This document shows positions 57,732 to 64,000 of a stretch of DNA of 64,000 nt, piece after piece. The notes below the pieces were generated by a model. The model was given only the letters and a program-made list of their open reading frames with translations. It did not search any database and was not told the origin of the DNA. The number at the start of each line of letters is the position of its first letter. Position 1 is the first letter of the stretch. A program made the translations under genes and the position numbers. The DNA comes from JANNVK01 sp031414415 (GTDB taxonomy: Bacteria > Acidobacteriota > Blastocatellia > Pyrinomonadales > Pyrinomonadaceae), in assembly GCA_031414415.1 (NCBI GenBank), contig JANNVK010000223.1:32360-96359 (forward strand), written 5' to 3'.

Positions 57732-60026
57732 ATGAATAAATTATTGCTCTGTCTTATTTTGTTTCTTACGGCATTAAACATAACAGCACAAACCTCGAAA
57801 AATTATCTTCAATATGTCAATCCGCTGATCGGAACGCAGAAAATGGGACATACATTTCCCGGTGCGACCGTTCCGTTTGGTGCGGTGCAACTTTCACCAG
57901 ACACCGATCAGCAGCCACATAATATTGGCGGAAAGTATAATCGAGAAACTTATAAGTATTGTGCTGGCTACAATTACGACGATTCGACGATTGTCGGATT
58001 TTCGCACACACATTTTTCGGGAACAGGACATTCTGATCTTGGCGATTTTTTGATTATGCCGACAGTTGGCGATTTGCAACTTGAACCGGGCGATAAAAAT
58101 AATCCAAAAAGTGGTTTTCGTTCGGCATATTCTCACGCTGATGAAGTTGCCGAGCCAAATTATTATCGCGTTAAACTCGCTGACGACAACATCTTAGCGG
58201 AAATGACAACCACGATGCGAGTCGGATTTCATCAATATACTTTTCCTGCCTCTGACAACGCACACATTATTCTCGACTTGATGCACGGCATTTATAATTA
58301 CGAAAATAAAAATGTTTGGACGTTTGTCCGCGTTGAAAATGACCACACAATTGTTGGTTATCGGCAGACAAACGGTTGGGCGAGAACGCGGACGGTTTAT
58401 TTTGCAATGGAATTCTCTAAACCGTTTAAAAACTATGGCTTCAAGAATTACGAGACGCAAAACTACAAAGGTTTTTGGCGAAAATTTGACCAAACAAAGA
58501 ACTTTCCCGAAGCTGCCGGAAAACAAATTCGTGCATATTTTGATTTCAACACCAAACAAGACGAAAAAATTCAAGTGAAATTTGCACTTTCGCCGGTTTC
58601 TACTGAAGGTGCGTTGAATAATCTAAAAACCGAAACGCCCGATTGGGATTTTGAAAAAGTTAAAAAAGCCGGACAAAAAAGTTGGAATCAAGAACTAAGT
58701 AAAATTGCCGTAACCGCTGAAACCAAAGACGATTTGGTTAATTTTTACACGGCAATGTATCACACATTTTTGTCGCCGACAGTTTATATGGATGCAGATG
58801 GAAAATACAAAGGTTTAGACCAAAATATTCACCAAGCGAACGGTTTTACAAATTACACGACTTTTTCACTTTGGGATACTTATCGTGCATTGCATCCGTT
58901 TTTCAATCTTGTGCAGCCCAAACGCAACCGCGAGATGATTCGTTCGATGATGGCTCATTATGATCAAAGTGTGCATAAAATGTTGCCTGTTTGGTCGCAT
59001 TACGCCAACGAAAATTGGTGTATGATCGGCTATCATTCCGTCTCGGTTGTCGCAGATGCGATTGTCAAAGAAAACCTCACGGGAATCGATGCACAAAAAG
59101 CGTTAGATGCTTCCGTGCAAACTGCTAAAACTAAGTATTACGATGGTTTAGAGTTTTATCTAAAACTCGGATATGTTCCCGAAGACAAAAATTCTTCGTC
59201 AGTTTCAAAGACTTTGGAATACGCTTACGACGATTGGTGCATCGCTCAAATGGCGAAAAAACTCGGTAAAACTGCGATTTATAATGAATTTATCAAGCGT
59301 TCGGAAAACTGGAAAAATGTTTACGATTCCTCGGTTGGCTTTATGCGTCCAAAAATGAGCAACGGGAAATTTGGCGAAAAGTTTGATCCGCTGAAAACCG
59401 AAGGACAAGGTTTTATCGAAGGAAACGCTTGGAATTACAGCCTTTATGTGCCGCATAATCCCGATGAAATGATTAATATGATGGGCGGAAAATCACAATT
59501 TACCAAACATTTAGACGAACTTTTCACAATGAAACTGCCGGATGAATTTTTCGCCGAAACCGAAGATATTACCCGCGAAGGAATCATCGGAAATTATATT
59601 CACGGCAACGAACCTTCGCATCACGTTGCGTATTTGTATAATTGGGCGGACAGACCAGACCGCACGCAAGAACGAGTGCGAATGATCTTGAAAAATCAAT
59701 ATCACGCTTCGCCAGATGGTCTCGGCGGCAACGATGATTGCGGACAAATGTCGGCGTGGTATTTGTTTTCGTCATTGGGATTTTATCCGGTCGCTCCAGG
59801 TTCGGATCAATATCAAATCGGCAGTCCTGCAATCAAAAATGCGGTTTTGAAACTTGAAAACGGTAAAACTTTAACGATTGAAGCCAAAAACCAGAGCGAT
59901 AAAAATGTTTATGTGACGAAAGTTGTAGTAAACGGTAAAGTCATTAAACGACATTACTTAACTCATACAGAAATTATTAACGGCGGAAAAATTACCTTCA
60001 CGATGAGTGATAAACCGACACTTTGA
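57732..60026 (+). CDS. Secreted alpha-mannosidase, glycoside hydrolase family 92
   Basis: 764 residues from ATG 57732, chosen because it begins the signal peptide (NKLLLCLILFLTALNITAQ). GH92 enzymes are calcium-dependent exo-alpha-mannosidases. Landmarks: YVNPLIGTQKMGHTFPGATVPFGAVQLSPDT, GFSHTHFSGTGHSDLGDFLIMP, FSLWDTYRALHPFFNL, YIHGNEPSHHVAYLYNWA, GNDDCGQMSAWYLFSSLGFYPVAPGSDQYQIGSP. The catalytic Glu/Asp regions (GNEPSHH, DDCGQMS) are intact. Followed by GH47 after 8 bases, so the pair likely trims alpha-mannose from N-glycan-like substrates. Confidence 0.95.
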   Translation: MNKLLLCLILFLTALNITAQTSKNYLQYVNPLIGTQKMGHTFPGATVPFGAVQLSPDTDQQPHNIGGKYNRETYKYCAGYNYDDSTIVGFSHTHFSGTGHSDLGDFLIMPTVGDLQLEPGDKNNPKSGFRSAYSHADEVAEPNYYRVKLADDNILAEMTTTMRVGFHQYTFPASDNAHIILDLMHGIYNYENKNVWTFVRVENDHTIVGYRQTNGWARTRTVYFAMEFSKPFKNYGFKNYETQNYKGFWRKFDQTKNFPEAAGKQIRAYFDFNTKQDEKIQVKFALSPVSTEGALNNLKTETPDWDFEKVKKAGQKSWNQELSKIAVTAETKDDLVNFYTAMYHTFLSPTVYMDADGKYKGLDQNIHQANGFTNYTTFSLWDTYRALHPFFNLVQPKRNREMIRSMMAHYDQSVHKMLPVWSHYANENWCMIGYHSVSVVADAIVKENLTGIDAQKALDASVQTAKTKYYDGLEFYLKLGYVPEDKNSSSVSKTLEYAYDDWCIAQMAKKLGKTAIYNEFIKRSENWKNVYDSSVGFMRPKMSNGKFGEKFDPLKTEGQGFIEGNAWNYSLYVPHNPDEMINMMGGKSQFTKHLDELFTMKLPDEFFAETEDITREGIIGNYIHGNEPSHHVAYLYNWADRPDRTQERVRMILKNQYHASPDGLGGNDDCGQMSAWYLFSSLGFYPVAPGSDQYQIGSPAIKNAVLKLENGKTLTIEAKNQSDKNVYVTKVVVNGKVIKRHYLTHTEIINGGKITFTMSDKPTL

Positions 60027-60034
60027 GGAACATT

Positions 60035-61393
60035 ATGAAAACAGCAAAATTTCTAATCGCGATGTTTGTTTTATTGGCAATTGCTTCAAATTCATTTGGG
60101 CAAACCAAGCAAAAAATTGATAAAAAGCAAATGTTGAGGCAGGTTAAAAGTGAGTTTCTCCACGCTTGGGAAGGCTATAAAAAATACGCTTGGGGACACG
60201 ATGATTTAAAACCTGTGAGCAAAACTTACCGCGATTGGTATGGACAAACGGTTTTAATGACTCCGGTTGATTCGCTCGATTCGCTTTATTTGTTGGGTTT
60301 TAAGAAAGAAGCCGATGCCACGCGGAAATATATCACAACAAATCTGTCGTTTGATAAAGATATTTCGGTGCAGAATTTTGAAGTTACAATTCGGCTTTTG
60401 GGCGGTTTGCTTTCGTCTTATCAAATTACGAAAGACAAAAAACTGCTCGCACTCGCCGATGATTTAGGAACTCGTCTGCTTCCGGCTTTCGATTCGCCGA
60501 CCGGTTTGCCGTATCGTTTCGTTAATCTAAAAACCGGCAAAACCCGCGATCCTATTTCTAATCCGGCTGAAACAGGAACACTTTTGATTGAATTTGGAAC
60601 GCTCTCGAAATTAACCAAAAAGCCAATCTATTTTGAAAAAGCAAAACGTGCTTTAGTTGAAACTTATAAACGCCGTTCGCCCATCGGACTCGTCGGTTCA
60701 AACATCAATGTTGAGACCGGCGAATGGACTGATACAGACAGCCACATCGGTTCGGGCATTGATTCTTATTACGAATATCTTTTGAAATGTGCGATTCTTT
60801 TTGACGATGCCGAGTGTCGCAAAATGTGGGAAGATTCCATCGTCGCAATCAATAAATATCACGCTGACGAAGTTCGCGGCGAACTTTGGTATGGACATAA
60901 TGATATGTTCACAGGTAAAAGAAAGGCAACGGTTTATGGAGCACTCGACGCATTTTTCCCTGGCGTTTTAGCCTTGGGCGGCAATCTCGACAAAGCCGCG
61001 AGATTGCAGGATTCAGGCTACAAAATGTGGATTGCAAACGGCATTGAACCCGAAGAATACAATTACCAAACGCTCGAAACCGGTGATCCTGGCTATGCCT
61101 TACGTCCCGAAATCGTCGAATCGGCTTATCTTCTTTATCACTTTACGAATGACGAAAAATATCTGGAAATGGGCAAAGTTTTCTTTGCTGATTTAGTCAA
61201 ACATTGCCGCACCGATGTCGCTTACACAGGACTCAAAAGCGTTAAAACGAAAGAAAAAACTGACTATATGCACAGCTTTTTGTTCGCCGAAACTTTCAAA
61301 TATTTTTATCTGCTTTACGCACCGCAGAAGACTTTTGATCTCAAAAAAGTCGTTTTTAATACCGAAGCACATCCGATTCAAAAAACTTGGTAG
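60035..61393 (+). CDS. Secreted alpha-mannosidase, glycoside hydrolase family 47
   Basis: 452 residues from ATG 60035 (GAGGA 6 bases upstream). A signal peptide (FLIAMFVLLAIASNSFGQ) is followed by a GH47 fold: HAWEGYKKYAWGHDDLKPVSKTYRDWYGQTVLMTPVDSLDSLYLLG, NFEVTIRLLGGLLSSYQI, DSHIGSGIDSYYEYLLKCA, TVYGALDAFFPGVLALGG, YALRPEIVESAYLLYHFT. GH47 enzymes cleave alpha-1,2-mannose and are mostly eukaryotic; bacterial members are less common. It forms an operon with GH92. The residues that bind calcium and the acid/base Glu regions (PEIVESAYLL) look intact. Confidence 0.93.
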   Translation: MKTAKFLIAMFVLLAIASNSFGQTKQKIDKKQMLRQVKSEFLHAWEGYKKYAWGHDDLKPVSKTYRDWYGQTVLMTPVDSLDSLYLLGFKKEADATRKYITTNLSFDKDISVQNFEVTIRLLGGLLSSYQITKDKKLLALADDLGTRLLPAFDSPTGLPYRFVNLKTGKTRDPISNPAETGTLLIEFGTLSKLTKKPIYFEKAKRALVETYKRRSPIGLVGSNINVETGEWTDTDSHIGSGIDSYYEYLLKCAILFDDAECRKMWEDSIVAINKYHADEVRGELWYGHNDMFTGKRKATVYGALDAFFPGVLALGGNLDKAARLQDSGYKMWIANGIEPEEYNYQTLETGDPGYALRPEIVESAYLLYHFTNDEKYLEMGKVFFADLVKHCRTDVAYTGLKSVKTKEKTDYMHSFLFAETFKYFYLLYAPQKTFDLKKVVFNTEAHPIQKTW

Positions 61394-61396
61394 ATA

Positions 61397-61845
61397 ATGA
61401 ATATGAACAGAATTTTTATTGTGAGTCTTCTTTTACTGTCATTTGTAGCCGTGCTAACGGCACAGAAAAAAACCGAGTTAAAGTCTGGTAATCCAATTTT
61501 GAAAGGCAAATATGCCGATCCCGAAGCTGCTATTTTTGGTAAAAGATATTGGATTTATCCGACCTATTCGGATGTTTATGAAAAGCAATTATTTTTCGAT
61601 GCTTTTTCGTCAAAAGACCTTGTAAACTGGAAAACGCATAAAAACATTCTAATCGCGAGTGATATAAAATAGGTGAAAAAAGCGATGTGGGCACCCGCAA
61701 TCGTCAAAAAAGATAAAAAGTATTATCAGTTTTTCGGTGCAAACGACATCCACTAAAATGACATCGGCGGCATCGGCGTTGCGGTTTCCGACAAACTCGA
61801 AAGTCCGTTTAAGGATCATATCGGCAAACCTCTAATCGGCAAATT
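61397..61845 (+). pseudogene. Decayed GH43-like glycosidase, truncated by IS remnant
   Basis: The start is intact: signal peptide (FIVSLLLLSFVAVLTAQ), then NPILKGKYADPEAAIFGKRYWIYPTYSDVYEKQLFFDAFSSKDLVNWKTHK, a GH43-type N-terminal blade with the Asp of YADPE. Two stops follow in the same frame (after IASDIK and after FGANDIH), yet the reading frame remains family-like through MWAPAIVKKDKKYYQFF, GGIGVAVSDKLESPFK and GKPLIGKF. The sequence then becomes unrelated near 61845, where the transposase remnant begins. So the gene is dead. Confidence 0.8.
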
Positions 61846-62733
61846 TTCAAATCAGATGTTCCTCCGACATAAATCTTTGACCGTATTAACGCTGGTTTAC
61901 GGCTTTTCAGATAAGATTAATGCCTTCTTGAAAAACTCATCTGTTTTTAAACAATCCACTAAAAATTTCGTCAGTTGTTTACGAGTAAATTATTAGTCTT
62001 ACGCGGTAGTTTACCTTTGTTTATTCAAATATCTGACGGCAAAATGCACGATGTAAATATCTTGGACGAACTCGTTTTTGAGCCTTTCGCCATCTATTTG
62101 ATGGACAAAGGTTACATTGATTTCGGGCGATTAAATCGGGTAAATCAGGCTTGTGCGTTCTTCGTTACGCGTGCGAAAAAGAATCTCGCGTTTAGCCGAA
62201 TTGGCTCGAGAAAAGTTGAAAAAGAGCTTGGTTCACGATGCGAACAAAACATCAAGTTGACAATTTATAAGTCGAAAAAAGCGTATCCTGAAACATTGCG
62301 TTGGGTAAAATTTTATGACAAAGAGCAACAGGAAAGCTATGTTTTCTTGACAAATAATTTCGAAATAACGGCGTTGGAAGTCGCTCTTTTATACAAACAT
62401 CGTTGGAAAATTAAGTTAATTTTCAAATAGATCAAGCAACATTTGAAAATCAAAACCTTTTGGGGCAAAAGCGAAAATGCTGTCAAAACCTAAATTTGGA
62501 TCGCAGTTTGCACATATTTGATGGTGGCTATTGCCAAAAAAGAACTGAAAATAGAGAAAAGTCTCTACGAAATTATGCAAATAATCTCAGTCTCTGTTTT
62601 TGACAAAACCCAATTAAATCAACTACTTAGCGACTATGACGAAACAATCTCGGATGAATCAATCTCTATTCAGTTGATTTTATTTTACTTACCACCGGAT
62701 GTCAGTGTCTTATTATTTAAAAATATTGATTAA
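61846..62733 (+). mobile_element. Decayed IS4-type insertion sequence (DUF4372-type transposase)
   Basis: The transposase is seen in pieces. 61975-62430 encodes QISDGKMHDVNILDELVFEPFAIYLMDKGYIDFGRLNRVNQACAFFVTRAKKNL and FLTNNFEITALEVALLYKHRWKIKLIFK. The frame continues past a stop (TAG, where the family has W before IKQHL) with IKQHLKIKTFWGKSENAVKT, another stop (TAA for Gln), then IWIAVCTYLMVAIAKKELKIEKSLYEIMQIISVSVFDKT. This is the IS4-family pattern. The N-terminal part is missing or scrambled, so the element is dead. Inverted ends were not located. Confidence 0.82.
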
Positions 62734-62835
62734 ACTTGTTTTCCGTTTTTTGTGAAAAAATTTGCGTTGTGAAAATTGTCATTGAAAGCACGAAGGCGAT
62801 TGTCAAGGTTTTCATAATTCTTCTTCTCCCCGAAT

Positions 62836-62869
62836 AAAAAAAGGTCGCAGGAAATTAAATCCTACGACC
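62836..62869 (-). terminator. Intrinsic terminator of the atp operon
   Basis: On the minus strand GGTCGTAGG and CCTGCGACC pair (9 bp, one mismatch) around a 9-base loop, followed by TTTTTTT. It lies downstream of the atpG stop. Confidence 0.85.
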
Positions 62870-62907
62870 AGTTTCTAAGTAATAAAATGTTGGAAATTGT
62901 TACAAAC

Positions 62908-62935
62908 GCTTGCTTGCTTGCTTGCTTGCTTGCTT
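62908..62935. repeat. Tetranucleotide repeat (GCTT)7
   Basis: Seven perfect copies of GCTT in the spacer downstream of atpG. Simple repeats of this type can change length by slippage. Confidence 0.9.
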
Positions 62936-63006
62936 AAAACTACAAAAAAATTTCACTCAAACCTGTCAAGTTGATTGATAAAAATTCATCGCTTTGAGGA
63001 AGACAA

Positions 63007-63876
63007 TTATAAAGCCGCTGCACCTGAAACAACTTCGATAATTTCTTTCGTAATCGCGGCTTGGCGAATGCGATTCATATTCAAAGTTAAACTTCCGATT
63101 AATTCTCCGGCATTTTTTGATGCTGAATCCATTGCGGTCATTCGCGAACCTTGCTCCGAAGCAATTGATTCTAAACAAGCTCGATAAATTTGCGTTTCAA
63201 CTTGTTTCGGGAGCAATGTCCCAAAAATTTCTGCTGGTGGTTGCTCATAAATATATTCAGATTGCGTTGCGGTTTCTGTTTCATCCGCGACCTTGGAAAT
63301 CGGCAAAAGCTGCGTTACGACTGGTTTTTGTGTCATCACAGTTTTGAATTCTGTGTAAATTAAGAAAACTTTGTCGAAAGTTGTGTCTTCTTTAAAAGTA
63401 GAAATAACTTTATTTGCAATTTCTGTCGCTTCAGAATATTCAATTTTTCCGGAACCGGTTAACCCGACATATTCTGTAACGAACTGCATTCCGCGACGCT
63501 TATAAAAATCGCGTGCTTTTCTGCCAACGGCAACCATTTCGAACTTTTTATCCGAATTTTCTTTGATAAAATTTTGCACTGCCTTCATCAAATTTGTATT
63601 GAATCCGCCGCACAAACCTTTATCTGCACTTACTACAACCAACAAATAACGCTCATCGCCGCGTTCGTCGAGCAACGGATGCGAAAATTCATCACCGATT
63701 TTTGCACTCAACCCACCAAGAACCGCTGTCATTTTCGCGGCAAAAGGACGAGCTGCAGTCACACGATCTTGCGAACGCTTTAACTTAGCCGCCGCGACCA
63801 TTTTCATCGCTTTGGTAATTTGCTGAGTATTTTTGACGGATTTAATCCGCCGTCTCATGTCTAATAAACTTGCCAT
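63007..63876 (-). CDS. atpG: ATP synthase gamma subunit
   Basis: 289 residues. Rotary central stalk of F1Fo ATP synthase. Landmarks: LLDMRRRIKSVKNTQQITKAMKMVAAAKLKRSQDRVTAARPFA at the N-terminus, VVVSADKGLCGGFNTNLMKAV, and the C-terminal ESIASEQGSRMTAMDSASKNAGELIGSLTLNMNRIRQAAITKEIIEVVSGAAAL. Full length with an ATG start; a terminator follows. atpD and atpC are not downstream, so the operon ends with atpG here. Confidence 0.97.
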   Translation of the reverse strand: MASLLDMRRRIKSVKNTQQITKAMKMVAAAKLKRSQDRVTAARPFAAKMTAVLGGLSAKIGDEFSHPLLDERGDERYLLVVVSADKGLCGGFNTNLMKAVQNFIKENSDKKFEMVAVGRKARDFYKRRGMQFVTEYVGLTGSGKIEYSEATEIANKVISTFKEDTTFDKVFLIYTEFKTVMTQKPVVTQLLPISKVADETETATQSEYIYEQPPAEIFGTLLPKQVETQIYRACLESIASEQGSRMTAMDSASKNAGELIGSLTLNMNRIRQAAITKEIIEVVSGAAAL

Positions 63877-63882
63877 TTTTTT

Positions 63883-63964
63883 AATTGTTAATGGTCAATT
63901 GTTAATTGTTAATTAAAAACGAATACAAAATTCACAATTAATCATTAACAATTAACAATTATCT
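63883..63964. repeat. Two inverted heptamer arrays upstream of atpG
   Basis: AATTGTT, AATGGTC, AATTGTT, AATTGTT, AATTAAA (63883-63917) and the inverse type ATTCACA, ATTAATC, ATTAACA, ATTAACA, ATTATCT (63930-63964). The two arrays can pair into a long A/T-rich hairpin. Confidence 0.8.
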
Positions 63965-64000
63965 TAAGCTCCTGCCGAATTTACTTTTTCACTCCACCGA
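63964..64000 (-). CDS. C-terminal end of a gene, probably atpA (cut by window edge)
   Basis: The only frame open to the window end on this strand with a stop at 63964-63966 ends RWSEKVNSAGA. In the usual order the gene before atpG is atpA (ATP synthase alpha subunit), and the spacing fits. Twelve codons are too few to confirm it from sequence, so the name is context-based. Confidence 0.45.
   Translation of the reverse strand, partial: RWSEKVNSAGA

Larger units (their letters stand above)
62734..63006. other. Spacer between the IS remnant and atpG
   Basis: No protein gene. It contains a terminator (62836-62869), a (GCTT)7 microsatellite (62908-62935) and otherwise unremarkable A/T-rich DNA. 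Confidence 0.5.

Noticed and set aside
61975..62733. Two separate short genes for the transposase pieces
   Set aside because: The same frame continues across in-frame stops with the family pattern, so they are parts of one broken gene.

Overview
The window is a chromosomal segment of an AT-rich, diderm (Gram-negative-type) bacterium. Evidence for an outer membrane: a GT9 heptosyltransferase-like enzyme, a DUF374 acyltransferase and an OmpA-domain protein. Evidence for peptidoglycan: a large mur/fts cluster, glutamate racemase and a DapF-like epimerase. The secreted carboxypeptidase-regulatory-like protein, the OPT transporter with a large insert, the response regulator with a conserved C-terminal box, and many short tandem repeats between genes together suggest Acidobacteriota (Blastocatellia-like). 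That placement is an inference from gene content.

Layout. 1-3159: the 5' end of valS, two response regulators and pdxA, all on the minus strand. 3244-22284: a division and cell-wall cluster on the minus strand, in transcription order rsmH, ftsL, ftsI, murF, mraY, [OLD-type nuclease], murD, [four-helix-bundle gene], ftsW, murG, [three unknown genes], murC, a short ftsQ, ftsA, ftsZ. murE, murB and ddl are not in it. 22687-26249 (plus): ZIP metal transporter, TPM protein, coiled-coil protein, nucleotidyltransferase-like protein, LemA. 26304-30104 (minus): a bacterial microcompartment (BMC) shell operon with one hexamer gene and three pentamer genes. Two nuclease-fold genes are interleaved with them, a small Cys-rich protein gene follows, and an SPFH protein lies upstream. 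No BMC signature enzyme is present. 30482-44834: dapF, OPT transporter, ybaB-recR, plsC-like, pyrE, Nudix, ArsR, bcp, tmRNA, a secreted nuclease-like protein, murI and rph. 44966-57416: DUF937-OmpA fusion, acyltransferase, a receiver-ATPase regulator, clpS, a two-gene ATPase/TOPRIM pair resembling the PARIS antiphage system, clpA, GT9, Trm112-like, esterase, FKBP, msrB and mtnB. 57732-62733: secreted alpha-mannosidases GH92 and GH47, then a decayed GH43 gene ending in a dead IS4-type transposase. 63007-64000 (minus): atpG and the end of a gene that is probably atpA.

Two themes stand out. First, accessory genes sit inside housekeeping operons with very tight or overlapping junctions: the OLD nuclease between murD and mraY, the four-helix-bundle gene between murD and ftsW, the PARIS-like pair between clpS and clpA, and nuclease genes between BMC shell genes. 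Second, at least a dozen spacers carry degenerate tandem repeats with a period of exactly 7 bases (sometimes 8 or 9). Some run into coding sequence, and one inverted pair brackets the four-helix-bundle gene.

The best candidates for something undescribed are the BMC/nuclease operon with an attenuator-like hairpin between its hexamer and pentamer genes, the heptamer-bracketed cassette, and the PARIS-like pair lodged in clpS-clpA. Divisome oddities (FtsQ without its beta domain, FtsL and FtsI with charged tails) and a DapF homologue lacking the second catalytic Cys are also worth checking.
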